From an uncultured Chromatiaceae bacterium (GTDB lineage: Bacteria; Pseudomonadota; Gammaproteobacteria; DRLM01): 44,134 nt of DNA. Position 1 is the stretch's first letter. The number at the start of each line of letters is the position of its first letter. The notes beneath the pieces were generated by a model. It saw only the letters and a list, made by a program, of their open reading frames with translations. It was not told the DNA's origin and searched no databases. The position numbers and the translations under genes were made by a program. The stretch lies in the NCBI GenBank assembly GCA_945787555.1, contig CALZJG010000134.1:1-44134 (forward strand). Direction: 5' to 3'. Below, in pieces: positions 18,643 to 27,085 of this stretch.

Positions 18643-19422
18643 GTGGATGCACCGTTGCACATGCAAACCGATCGCCGTGGCGTATGCACGCTGACCCTTC
18701 ATCGCCCTGAATGTCACAATGCATTTAACGCCGAGTTGTTAGACGCTTTTCTCACTACCTTGCAAACAATCTCCACCGATCCGTCGATCCGGATCGTGAT
18801 ACTGACCGGGAGTGGAGCGTCGTTTTGCAGTGGCGCAGATCTGCAATGGATGCGCGAGGCGGCGAGTCATGATCAAGACAGCAATCGTCAGGACGCCGAA
18901 CAGCTTGCCCGCCTCATGCTTACACTTTACCAACTCGACAAACCCACCCTGGCTCGCGTCAATGGGCCGGCTTATGGTGGCGGTCTCGGACTGATGGCCT
19001 GTTGTGATATCGCCATTACCAGCATCGAAGCGCGCTTCGCCTTTACCGAAGTGCGGCTGGGATTAGTGCCCGCGGTGATCGCGCCATATGTGCTCAGGGC
19101 CATCGGTCCGCGCCAGGCACGTCGCTGGTTTCTGAGCGCGGAGTCATTCTCCAGCAGCGAGGCGCTCAAGCTGGGATTGGTGCATCAAGTCGTGGATGCC
19201 AACAACTTGGATGACGCGGTGGAGGACATCATCGACCGCCTGTTGCTGGCTGGACCTGTTGCGGTCATGGAGTGCAAGCGCCTGATCGGGCGTCTCGCGG
19301 ACCACGACAGCATCGACACGGCAGACTTGATCGCGCGTCTGCGAGCCTCGCCCGAGGGTCGCGAGGGCATGGCGGCCTTCTTGGAGAAGCGCAAGCCTGA
19401 CTGGGTAGCAGGCGCGGACTAG
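18643..19422 (+). CDS. liuC: Methylglutaconyl-CoA hydratase (enoyl-CoA hydratase family)
   Basis: Crotonase-fold hydratase; by context it hydrates 3-methylglutaconyl-CoA to HMG-CoA. The oxyanion-hole segments are present: SGASFCSGADLQWM near residue 60 and NGPAYGGGLGLMACCDIAI near 107. GTG 18643, with GGAG about 7 bases upstream, gives 259 residues, normal for the family. An earlier GTG at 18616 overlaps the liuB stop but has no visible ribosome site; ATG 18661 is a third choice. Assignment to LiuC rather than a general enoyl-CoA hydratase rests on the liuB-liuE neighbours. Confidence 0.82.
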   Translation: MDAPLHMQTDRRGVCTLTLHRPECHNAFNAELLDAFLTTLQTISTDPSIRIVILTGSGASFCSGADLQWMREAASHDQDSNRQDAEQLARLMLTLYQLDKPTLARVNGPAYGGGLGLMACCDIAITSIEARFAFTEVRLGLVPAVIAPYVLRAIGPRQARRWFLSAESFSSSEALKLGLVHQVVDANNLDDAVEDIIDRLLLAGPVAVMECKRLIGRLADHDSIDTADLIARLRASPEGREGMAAFLEKRKPDWVAGAD

Positions 19423-19433
19423 GTTCATACAGC

Positions 19434-20342
19434 ATGGCCGGATATCCAACGCATGTCAGGATCGTCGAGGTGGGCCCCCGCGATGGTCTGCAAAATGAAG
19501 CCGGCCAGATCGACACCGCGGCCAAGGTCGCGTTTATCGATCGACTTTCCCAAACCGGGCTGGAAGTGATCGAGGTCACCAGCATGGTCAACCCGCAATG
19601 GGTGCCACAGCTTGCCGACGCGGAAGAAGTGTACCGCCGTATCCACCGTCATCAGGGCGTGAGCTACCCGGTGCTGGTACCGAATATGGAGGGCTGGAAG
19701 CGCGCCCTGGCGACGGGCGTCCAAACCATCGCCGTGTTTACCGCCGCCTCCGAGACCTTCAACCGGAAAAACACCCACTGCTCCATTGCAGAGTCCTTGG
19801 AACGAATCAGTCCGGTGCTCGAACAGGCGCGGTCTATGAATGTCACAGTGCGGGGCTATATTTCCTGCGCGCTGGGCTGTCCCTATGAAGGCGACATCGA
19901 GCCGCACCGAGTCGCCGATCTGGCGGCGCGTCTAAATCGGCTCGGCTGCGATGAAATTGCTCTGGGTGACACCATCGGTATCGGCACACCGTTGCAGGCC
20001 AAGTCTTTAGTAAAGTCAGTTGCCGAGCAAGTGCCGCTAGAGCGGCTGGCCATCCATTTCCACGATACTTACGGTCAGGCCCTGGCCAATATCCTCGCCT
20101 GTCTCGAGCTAGGTGTATCCGTGGTAGATAGTTCCGTGGCCGGGTTGGGCGGCTGTCCTTATGCGCCCGGTGCGAGCGGCAACGTCGCCACCGAGGATGT
20201 GCTCTATATGCTGCACGGCATGAACATTCATACGGGGGTGGATCTCGCTGCCCTTAGCAAGATCGGCCGCGCTATCTGCGCACAGCTCGGACGTGACAAC
20301 CACAGCCACGTCGGGCGTGCACTTATGAGTGGTAAGCGCTGA
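19434..20342 (+). CDS. liuE: Hydroxymethylglutaryl-CoA lyase
   Basis: Cleaves HMG-CoA into acetoacetate and acetyl-CoA. A 302-residue TIM-barrel enzyme of the HMGL-like family. GPRDGLQNE at the start carries the catalytic Arg-Asp; HFHDTYGQALAN holds the metal-binding histidines; GLGGCPYAPGASGNVATED carries the active-site cysteine loop, diagnostic for HMG-CoA lyase against isopropylmalate or citramalate synthases. It starts at ATG 19434, 11 bases after liuC, and its stop overlaps the next start (TGATG). Also called mvaB in some organisms. Confidence 0.93.
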   Translation: MAGYPTHVRIVEVGPRDGLQNEAGQIDTAAKVAFIDRLSQTGLEVIEVTSMVNPQWVPQLADAEEVYRRIHRHQGVSYPVLVPNMEGWKRALATGVQTIAVFTAASETFNRKNTHCSIAESLERISPVLEQARSMNVTVRGYISCALGCPYEGDIEPHRVADLAARLNRLGCDEIALGDTIGIGTPLQAKSLVKSVAEQVPLERLAIHFHDTYGQALANILACLELGVSVVDSSVAGLGGCPYAPGASGNVATEDVLYMLHGMNIHTGVDLAALSKIGRAICAQLGRDNHSHVGRALMSGKR

Positions 20343-21112
20343 TGCACTTCGAACAGGCCAATGCCATCGTGACCGGCGCCGTCTCCGGCTTGGGTCTGGC
20401 GGTGGCGGAACACCTCGTCGCCGCCGGTGGCCAAGTGGCGTTGCTGGATGTTGATGCACAGCGCGGCGCCGCCGTGGTCAAAAGGCTTGGCAACCGCGCC
20501 TGCTACATAGAGACGGATGTGACGAACGAGGCGCAGGTAGACCATGCGCTGGCCACCGCGAAGGATACTTTGGGGAGCATCACGCTCGTGGTCAATTGCG
20601 CCGGCATCGCTCCCAGTCACCGCGTGCTTGCGCGCGAGGGACTGATGGCTACCAGCGAATTCGAACGCGTCATCAAGATCAATCTCATCGGCAGCTTCTG
20701 CGTCTGCCGTGCGGCAGCGCATAACATGCAACACAACCTACCGGACGGGCCGGATGGCGAACGCGGCGTCATCATCAACACCGCCTCTATCGCCGCCTTT
20801 GAGGGACAAATCGGCCAGGCGGCCTATGCCGCCTCCAAAGGCGGCATCGTAAGTTTGGCATTGCCCTTAGCGCGGGAGTTCGCGCGAGTGGGCATACGCG
20901 TACTCACCATCGCGCCGGGGCTGTTCGAGACCCCAATGTTCGAGACCTTGCCACAACAGGCTCGCGAGGCCTTGAAGGAAGCTACACCCTTCCCCCATCG
21001 ATTAGGCCAAGCCCAGGAGTTCGCTCGCCTCGTGCACCACATCTACGAGAATCCGCTGCTCAACGGCAGCGTGATTCGACTGGATGGAGCGTTGCGCATG
21101 CCTGCGAAATAG
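20342..21112 (+). CDS. Short-chain dehydrogenase, 3-hydroxyacyl-CoA dehydrogenase type II (HSD10-like)
   Basis: NAD-dependent SDR of 256 residues. The cofactor motif is TGAVSGLG near residue 11, an acidic residue after beta-2 (LLDVD) predicts NAD over NADP, NCAG is present, and the catalytic YAASK follows the [15 protein letters not shown] segment. The latter and the C-terminal [15 protein letters not shown] are characteristic of the HSD17B10 group, which oxidises 2-methyl-3-hydroxybutyryl-CoA in isoleucine breakdown and 3-hydroxyacyl-CoAs generally. The start overlaps the HMG-CoA lyase stop. The exact substrate is inferred from family and context. Confidence 0.85.
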   Translation: MHFEQANAIVTGAVSGLGLAVAEHLVAAGGQVALLDVDAQRGAAVVKRLGNRACYIETDVTNEAQVDHALATAKDTLGSITLVVNCAGIAPSHRVLAREGLMATSEFERVIKINLIGSFCVCRAAAHNMQHNLPDGPDGERGVIINTASIAAFEGQIGQAAYAASKGGIVSLALPLAREFARVGIRVLTIAPGLFETPMFETLPQQAREALKEATPFPHRLGQAQEFARLVHHIYENPLLNGSVIRLDGALRMPAK

Positions 21113-21126
21113 CCTGCCAACGTGAC

Positions 21127-23091
21127 ATGAATACCATGACCTCACTGATCTGGACACCGCCTCCTGGGCGCATCGCCCAAACCAACATGAGCCGGTTCTT
21201 GCGTTACGTACAAACTCACCATGCTTCATGGGTTACCGATTATGCCGCGCTCTATCAGTGGTCCATCGCCGATCCGCAGAACTTTTGGGCGGCGGTCTGG
21301 ACCTACTGCGACGTGCGCGCCTCGCAGCCGTGGGATGCGGTGCTAAGCGACGGCGATAAGATGCCCGGCGCCCGCTGGTTCATCGGCGCACGGCTGAATT
21401 ACGCCGAAAATCTGCTGCGCCGCCGCGACGACCACGCCGCGCTGGTTTTTCGCGCCGAAGAGCGCCTCAGTACCACCCTCTCCTACCGCGAACTCTACAC
21501 GCAAGTCGCGCGTCTTGCGGCAGCGATGCGCCAGTCAGGTGTGACCGTCGGGGACCGGGTCGCCGGCTTCATGCCCAACATCCCGGAAACGGTGGTCGCC
21601 CTGCTCGCCACCGCCAGCATCGGCGCCATCTGGTCTGCCTGCTCACCTGATTTCGGCACCGCGGGGGCGATCGAACGCTTCGGCCAAATAGAGCCCAAGA
21701 TGCTCTTTGCCGCGGATGGCTATTATTACAAGGGACGCGCCCATGACTCGCTGGCGCGCCTCGTCGACATCGCCCGTGAGCTCCCCAGCGTACAGAAGGT
21801 AATCATCGTGCCGTATACGGCAGCCCAAACCGATCTCTCGCCCATAGACAACGCAGTTCTCTATCCCGAGTTTCTCTCCGCTGATGCGGGACTGGAACTT
21901 CACTTCGAGCAGCTACCTTTTGATCACCCGCTCTACATCCTGTACTCATCGGGCACCACCGGGCGCCCGAAATGCATCGTCCACGGCGCCGGCGGCACGC
22001 TGCTCCAACATCTCAAAGAGCTGGTGTTGCATACCGACCTCAAACAGGAAGATCGCATCTTCTACTACACCACGTGTGGCTGGATGATGTGGAATTGGGT
22101 AGTCAGCAGTCTAGCCACCGGCGCAACCGTCTTACTCTACGACGGCTCTCCTTTTCATCCTCACCCCGGAACATTGTTCGATTATGCAGAACAGGCAGGG
22201 ATGACCATCTTCGGTACCAGTGCAAAATATCTTGCCGCCTTGGAAAAGGCTGAGGTTAAACCGATCCGGACCCATAGCCTGGATCCCCTCAAGACCATCT
22301 TGTCCACCGGCTCTCCGTTGGCACCGGAGTCCTACGACTATGTGTATCGCGACATCAAATCCGATCTACAGTTGGCTTCGATTTCCGGCGGCACCGACAT
22401 CGTTTCCTGTTTCGCCCTGGGCAATCCCCTGCTCCCCGTCTATCGCGGTGAGCTGCAATGCCGCGGACTGGGTATGCAGGTGGAAGTCTATGACGAACAG
22501 GGACACTCCGTGCAGGGCCGCAAGGGAGAATTGGTCTGCACCGCCCCGGCACCGTCCATGCCCCTGTATTTCTGGAACGACCCCGGCGATGAAAAGTACC
22601 GGGCCGCGTATTTCGCCACCTATCCCGGTGTCTGGGCCCATGGCGATTATGCAGAACTCACAACCCACGACGGCCTGATCATCTATGGACGCTCCGATGC
22701 AGTGCTCAACCCGGGTGGTGTGCGTATCGGTACGGCGGAAATTTATCGTCAAGTCGAAAAACTGCCTGAGGTGCTGGAGAGTATCGCCATCGGCCAGGAG
22801 TGGCGCAACGATATGCGCATTATCCTCTTCGTGAAATTGAGGGAAGACGTCTCTTTGACGAAGGAACTGATCGCCAATATCAAAACCACCATACGTGACA
22901 ACGAAACACCGCGCCATGTGCCAGCCAAGGTATTAAGAGTGAGCGATATCCCCCGCACTCTCAATGGCAAGATCATGGAGCTTGCGGTGCGCAATGTAGT
23001 GCACGGCCGGCGGGTCCGCAATATCGAGGCCTTGGCGAATCCACAAGCACTGCAAGCGTTCAAAGACCTACCCGAACTACAGACGGATTAG
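21127..23091 (+). CDS. Acetoacetyl-CoA synthetase
   Basis: ATP-dependent activation of acetoacetate to acetoacetyl-CoA via an adenylate. ANL superfamily, 654 residues, the normal length. The P-loop is LYSSGTTGRPKCIVHGAGG; TCGWMMWNWVVS, YGRSDAVLNPGGVRIGTAE and the C-terminal lysine motif (RTLNGKIMELAVRNV) fit acetoacetyl-CoA synthetase rather than acetyl-CoA synthetase. It recovers the acetoacetate released by HMG-CoA lyase so that thiolase can finish the pathway; many organisms use a succinyl-CoA transferase instead. ATG 21127 and ATG 21136 are both possible starts. Confidence 0.92.
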   Translation: MNTMTSLIWTPPPGRIAQTNMSRFLRYVQTHHASWVTDYAALYQWSIADPQNFWAAVWTYCDVRASQPWDAVLSDGDKMPGARWFIGARLNYAENLLRRRDDHAALVFRAEERLSTTLSYRELYTQVARLAAAMRQSGVTVGDRVAGFMPNIPETVVALLATASIGAIWSACSPDFGTAGAIERFGQIEPKMLFAADGYYYKGRAHDSLARLVDIARELPSVQKVIIVPYTAAQTDLSPIDNAVLYPEFLSADAGLELHFEQLPFDHPLYILYSSGTTGRPKCIVHGAGGTLLQHLKELVLHTDLKQEDRIFYYTTCGWMMWNWVVSSLATGATVLLYDGSPFHPHPGTLFDYAEQAGMTIFGTSAKYLAALEKAEVKPIRTHSLDPLKTILSTGSPLAPESYDYVYRDIKSDLQLASISGGTDIVSCFALGNPLLPVYRGELQCRGLGMQVEVYDEQGHSVQGRKGELVCTAPAPSMPLYFWNDPGDEKYRAAYFATYPGVWAHGDYAELTTHDGLIIYGRSDAVLNPGGVRIGTAEIYRQVEKLPEVLESIAIGQEWRNDMRIILFVKLREDVSLTKELIANIKTTIRDNETPRHVPAKVLRVSDIPRTLNGKIMELAVRNVVHGRRVRNIEALANPQALQAFKDLPELQTD

Positions 23092-23142
23092 TCTTGTATG
23101 GTCAGCGGCGGTGGGCATCAATCCGCTTTAGGAGAACAATCT

Positions 23143-24153
23143 ATGAACAGCTTTCGCGCCTTGCGTATTCATGACGAGCAGGGGAACGTCCGAGCAGGAA
23201 TCGAGCATTTGCGTCTGGATGATCTCAGCGCCGGTGACGTCGTCATTCAAGCCGCCTATTCCAGCGTCAACTACAAAGATGCCCTGGCAGCTACCGGCCG
23301 CGGGAAAATAGTGCGCCGCTTTCCGCTGGTGGGTGGCATCGATGTCTCGGGCGTCGTGTTTAGCTCGAGCCGCGAACAATTTCAGCCGGGAGACCCAGTA
23401 TTGGTGACCGGTTGTGGCTTGGGTGAGGTCTACGACGGTGGTTACGCCGAGTATGTGCGCGTGCCCGCCGAGTGCGTGATTCCTCTGCCACCTGGTCTGA
23501 GTTTGTTCGATGCCATGGCCATGGGCACACCCGCCTTTACTGCGGCGCTGGCCTTACACCGTATGGAAGAGAACGGGCAGCGACCCGAGCTGGGACCTAT
23601 CCTCGTCACCGGCGCCAGCGGTGGCGTGGGCAACTTCGCCATCGACATGTTTGCCGCACAGGGGTATGAGCTCGTCGTGGTCACAGGAAAAACCGACGCC
23701 AATGACTATCTTAAAGCCCTGGGGGCCAGTGAAATCATCGCGCGTCAAAGCTTGCAGCTCGACGGCCGGCCCTTAGAAAAAAGCCTGTGGGGGGGTGCGG
23801 TGGACACCGTCGGCGGAAAAATGCTGGGCTGGTTGACGCGCACTGTGCGTGAATGGGGCAATATCGCCAGCATCGGCCTGGCTGGGGGCAGCGAACTGCA
23901 TACCACGGTAATGCCCTTCATTCTGCGCGGCGTCAGTCTTTTGGGGATCAGTTCCGCAAACTGTCCTGCTCCATTACGCCGGCAAATCTGGACACGCCTG
24001 GCCGGCGACTTAAGGCCCCGCCACTTGGACCTGATTACGCAGAAAACGCTACGCCTCGATGAACTCATGGAGGAATTCGACCGGATGCTTGCAGGGAATA
24101 GCCGGGGACGCGTTGTAGTACAAATCGCAAGCACGACAAAATTGAAATCCTAG
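23143..24153 (+). CDS. acuI: Acrylyl-CoA reductase / quinone oxidoreductase, YhdH/AcuI family
   Basis: NADPH-dependent medium-chain reductase without zinc. ATG 23143 with TAGGAG upstream gives 336 residues; an upstream ATG at 23098 lacks a good site. The N-terminal YSSVNYKDALAATGRGKIVR and GGIDVSGVV are hallmarks of the YhdH/AcuI group, and the nucleotide-binding motif is TGASGGVGNFAIDM. Members of this group reduce toxic acrylyl-CoA to propionyl-CoA. Here it would protect against acrylyl-CoA-type by-products and feed propionyl-CoA to the prp genes. Last gene of the + strand block; its stop lies 27 bases from the converging cytochrome gene. Confidence 0.82.
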   Translation: MNSFRALRIHDEQGNVRAGIEHLRLDDLSAGDVVIQAAYSSVNYKDALAATGRGKIVRRFPLVGGIDVSGVVFSSSREQFQPGDPVLVTGCGLGEVYDGGYAEYVRVPAECVIPLPPGLSLFDAMAMGTPAFTAALALHRMEENGQRPELGPILVTGASGGVGNFAIDMFAAQGYELVVVTGKTDANDYLKALGASEIIARQSLQLDGRPLEKSLWGGAVDTVGGKMLGWLTRTVREWGNIASIGLAGGSELHTTVMPFILRGVSLLGISSANCPAPLRRQIWTRLAGDLRPRHLDLITQKTLRLDELMEEFDRMLAGNSRGRVVVQIASTTKLKS

Positions 24154-24180
24154 CTTGCTCGACCGCTTGGTGAGCCCTAC

Positions 24181-25893
24181 TCAACGTCGCGCGTAATAAG
24201 CGGCAATTGCCTTGGTTTCCAATGGGCTCAGCACTGCCGACATGGCATGCATGGCGGAGCTCCTGCGCGTGCCATTCTGGTACGCTTGCAAGGCTTCGAG
24301 GAGATAGGATTCCACCTGACCGGCCAAGCGCGGCTTGGCAGGATCGGTGCTGTAGCCGTCCTCGCCATGACAACGGTTGCACTTGCGCGCCAGTTGTTGT
24401 GGTGCTTCGGGTAAGTGTATCGTGGGCTGCTCCGGTTCTTGAGCAGCAAAGTAAGCGGCCAAGTTGGCAATGTCTTGCGTGCTCAACTCGATCACGGCAT
24501 TCTTCATGTCAGCATGGTCTCGTGTGCCGCTGCGATAATCGCGCATTGCGGCGACCAAATAGTCAGCGTTCTGACCGGCCAAGCTGGGGATCAACGTTTT
24601 GGTGCTGTGGCCGCCCCCGCCATGACAGCTCGTACATGCTGGACTCAGTTTGCGTCCAGACGCCGCTTCGCCCTTGCCTACCTGGCCCGCCCGCGCGGGT
24701 TTTTGCGTGGCGTAGTAAAGACTGATTTTCTCGATGTCGGCGTCATCTAAATAAGCCACCATGGTTCGCATGGTGGCATGCTTGCGTAAACCCGTCTGAT
24801 AACTCCTAATGGCGGCCATGAGGTAATCAACATGCAAGCCACTCAGTCGCGGTACGCCCTTAGTGGTGCTATTGCCGTCGTTGCCATGACAGGCATTGCA
24901 ACTGACGGCAAGGCGTTTGCCGTCGGCGACGGGATCGAATGCCATGGTGGATTTCGCGCCAGCGATCGTCGCCGGCTCGGGTTTGAGTGCAGCGTAGTAC
25001 GCGGCAATATTGCGAATATCTTTGTCTCGGAGTCTTTTGACGGCCGATTTCATCATTGCGTCATGGCGCAGCCCGTCGCGATAACTCTTGATGGCTTTGA
25101 TCAGATAATCGGTGTTTTGACCGGCAAGGCTGGGCATGGTGGGATTCACGTTGCCCGTGGCGGCGCCATGACAGGCGACACAGTTGAGTGCCTGCTTGGC
25201 ACCGGACGTGGCGTTCCCCTGCCCTCGCAGCCCGGTTCTCTCTCTGGGTAAGGTCGAAAAATAGGCGGCCAGTACCTTGATGTCACGATTGCTTAGCGAG
25301 GCTTTGAATAGAGCCATGGTCGGATCGTCGCGCTCGCCGTTAAAATAGCCCTTGAGCGCTCTGGTGAAGTATTCCGGTTCCAGTGCGGACAGACTGGGCA
25401 CGCCGGCACGGGTGCTGTTGCCGTTGGCGCCGTGGCATGAGATGCAAGATCCGGCTAGCGCCTTGCCGGATGCCACCAGTCGTCTATCAGGCGCACGGGG
25501 TGATGCGGCAGGCGTTTTGTTCTCGTTCCAAGGCGCCGCCAAGCTCGCATAGTAGGCGGCGAGGTCAGTGAGATCCTGTGCGCTCAGTTCTTCCAGCACG
25601 GCCTTCATGGGCGCATGATCACGCTGCCCATCGACATAGGCCTGCAGAGCGCTGCGCAAATAGTGGTGCCGCTGCCCGGACAGATAAGGGGTGCCGGCGC
25701 CGCCGGCCCCTTTACCGCTGTGACAAGTCGCGCAGCGTTGAGCAAGGTTAGCGCCAGCCTCGACATTGCCTTCCTGCGGAGGCGTTGTTTCAGCCATGAT
25801 GCCGACTGACGTGGAGGGTTGCGCGGCATCGCTGGCATTTATCGTCACACCCAAGGCGAGCGCCAGTAAGAGTGAGCAAGAATACAACTTCAT
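24181..25893 (-). CDS. Hexaheme cytochrome c made of six tandem class-I domains
   Basis: Periplasmic electron carrier. The ATG at 25893 (GGGAG upstream) begins a clear signal peptide (MKLYSCSLLLALALGV, probable cleavage after SDA). The 570-residue product has six CxxCH heme sites at C54, C150, C238, C332, C420 and C505, spaced about 85-96 residues. Each is followed about 40 residues later by a GxR(x)2-4M segment offering a methionine axial ligand, so each unit looks like a c4/c553 domain. Ordinary cytochrome c4 has two such domains; this is the equivalent of three fused c4 proteins. Redox partner unknown; no oxidase or dehydrogenase gene adjoins it. It is expressed away from the HU gene, which ends at a terminator upstream. 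Confidence 0.9.
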   Translation of the reverse strand: MKLYSCSLLLALALGVTINASDAAQPSTSVGIMAETTPPQEGNVEAGANLAQRCATCHSGKGAGGAGTPYLSGQRHHYLRSALQAYVDGQRDHAPMKAVLEELSAQDLTDLAAYYASLAAPWNENKTPAASPRAPDRRLVASGKALAGSCISCHGANGNSTRAGVPSLSALEPEYFTRALKGYFNGERDDPTMALFKASLSNRDIKVLAAYFSTLPRERTGLRGQGNATSGAKQALNCVACHGAATGNVNPTMPSLAGQNTDYLIKAIKSYRDGLRHDAMMKSAVKRLRDKDIRNIAAYYAALKPEPATIAGAKSTMAFDPVADGKRLAVSCNACHGNDGNSTTKGVPRLSGLHVDYLMAAIRSYQTGLRKHATMRTMVAYLDDADIEKISLYYATQKPARAGQVGKGEAASGRKLSPACTSCHGGGGHSTKTLIPSLAGQNADYLVAAMRDYRSGTRDHADMKNAVIELSTQDIANLAAYFAAQEPEQPTIHLPEAPQQLARKCNRCHGEDGYSTDPAKPRLAGQVESYLLEALQAYQNGTRRSSAMHAMSAVLSPLETKAIAAYYARR

Positions 25894-25958
25894 AATGATG
25901 GCTCCCGTGGAAGCTTGACTAATTGCTGAAGAACGCTCTCTTGCTGCCAATGAGAGGG

Positions 25959-25982
25959 CGCTTTTCAGCAACTACAAAAGCG
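25959..25982. repeat. Inverted repeat in the cytochrome leader
   Basis: CGCTTTT (25959-25965) and AAAAGCG (25976-25982) form a perfect 7-base inverted repeat with a 10-base spacer, 66 bases upstream of the hexaheme cytochrome start. It could be an operator or an mRNA leader hairpin. There is no T run after it that would favour a terminator. Confidence 0.4.
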
Positions 25983-26053
25983 TTGATAACCGTGTTCGGC
26001 ACTTGTTACAACGACGATGAAATCGAGTAATTGTGTGAGGTCGAGAATTAGAA

Positions 26054-26082
26054 AGCCCGGCCTCCTAGCAGAAGACCGGGCT
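26054..26082 (-). terminator. Probable intrinsic terminator of the HU-like gene
   Basis: AGCCCGG (26054-26060) pairs with CCGGGCT (26076-26082), a 7-base GC-rich stem with a 15-base loop, 22 bases past the HU-like stop. On the - strand it is followed by TTCTAATTCT, a moderate T-rich tract. Confidence 0.65.
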
Positions 26083-26104
26083 CGATATAGAGAGACTAGC
26101 GGTC

Positions 26105-26455
26105 TTATTGAACCATTTCTTTCATCTTTTTCAGCGGCAACACCTTCACGACGGTACGGGCTGGTTTAGCCTTGAAGACGGTTTCTTCACCGGTAAAGGG
26201 GTTGATGCCCTTGCGGGCCTTGGTCGCGGGCTTACGCACCGTTTTAACCTTGAACAGTCCTGGGAACTTGAATTCGCCTATAGCACGCGGCTTGATGTGC
26301 CGTGCCATCACGTTGGTCAGTTCATCCAGGACATTGCTCACATCCTTACGCGTCAGTCCAGTGCTCTCTGAGATGGTGGAAAGTATTTCGGTTTTGCTGA
26401 AAGATTCTCTCACAGCAGTGAGACTCTTTTTCGCTGGTTGCGCTTTTTTCGCCAT
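26105..26455 (-). CDS. HU/IHF-family DNA-binding protein
   Basis: Nucleoid-associated DNA-bending protein. ATG 26455 (GGAACGGAG upstream) gives 116 residues. A lysine-rich N-terminal tail of about 18 residues precedes an HU fold: SKTEILSTISESTGLTRKDVSNVLDEL forms the dimerisation helices (in two pieces), GEFKFPGLFKVK the saddle, and the DNA-binding arm is NPFTGEETVFKAKPA, with the intercalating-proline region changed from the canonical RNPQTGK form. It is therefore a divergent HU relative rather than HupA/HupB or IHF. It sits downstream of the tRNA operon on the same strand but is separated by a terminator-like hairpin. Confidence 0.87.
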   Translation of the reverse strand: MAKKAQPAKKSLTAVRESFSKTEILSTISESTGLTRKDVSNVLDELTNVMARHIKPRAIGEFKFPGLFKVKTVRKPATKARKGINPFTGEETVFKAKPARTVVKVLPLKKMKEMVQ

Positions 26456-26529
26456 ACTCCGTTCCCTTGTTGGTTTCACGTAATGCGTGGTTCAGCCTAA
26501 ACATACCACGATCCCCGCACTAAGGTAGT

Positions 26530-26547
26530 AAAAAAAGCGGCGCTTTT
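26530..26547 (-). terminator. Possible terminator after the tRNA operon
   Basis: On the - strand AAAAGC-GCC-GCTTTT makes a 6-base stem with a 3-base loop (26533-26547) running straight into seven T residues (26530-26536). The stem is short and AT-rich, so strength is doubtful. Its place between tRNA-Leu and the HU-like gene fits a tRNA operon terminator. Confidence 0.4.
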
Positions 26548-26666
26548 CCAGCATTATTCGCTCATACATTGTAAAAAATGCTGTGAGGGATGAAGTTGTT
26601 TCGTGGTTACCGGATGACACATGCCGACGCGTCACTGGTTTGTGTGGTTCGAGTGGCGGCTAAAGA

Positions 26667-26755
26667 TGGTGCCCGAGACCGGAGTCGAACCGGTACAGCC
26701 GTTTCCAGCCGGCGGATTTTAAGTCCGCTGCGTCTACCAATTCCGCCACTCGGGC
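26667..26755 (-). tRNA. tRNA-Leu (anticodon UAA)
   Basis: 89 bases including an encoded CCA. The acceptor stem GCCCGAG/CTCGGGC is perfect, the discriminator is A, the anticodon loop reads CTTAAAA (anticodon TAA), there is a long class II variable arm (CCGGCTG...CGG region), and the T-loop is GGTTCGACTCC. Third tRNA of the pgsA-linked cluster, as leuZ in enterobacteria. Ten bases of its 5' half (26743-26752) are complementary to its own trailer at 26650-26659. Confidence 0.95.
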
Positions 26756-26818
26756 GTGCGGAGAGCGGGCATTCTAGCGTTTGTATAGCGAGCTGGAAAT
26801 GCTTAATAGTAAGTAAAT

Positions 26819-26892
26819 TGGAGGCTGGGGTCGGAATCGAACCGGCGTCCACGGCTTTGCAGGCCGCTGCATAACCACTCTGCCACCCAGCC
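26819..26892 (-). tRNA. tRNA-Cys (anticodon GCA)
   Basis: 74 bases with encoded CCA. Acceptor stem GGCTGGG/CCCAGCC, discriminator T, anticodon stem-loop CGGCC-TGCAAAG-CCG with GCA, and T-arm GCCGGTTCGATTCCGAC. Middle member of the Gly-Cys-Leu cluster, as cysT in enterobacteria. Confidence 0.96.
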
Positions 26893-26957
26893 CGCAGGAG
26901 GCCCTAAAACCTAATTGTAACCTTATTATGGGGCGCGTAACGCGATGCAAGGGAAAA

Positions 26958-27033
<76 letters not shown>

Positions 27034-27085
27034 CCGTGATCGTGGGCGATATTGTAGTCAGCAAACGCAGACTGTCAAGCGATTA

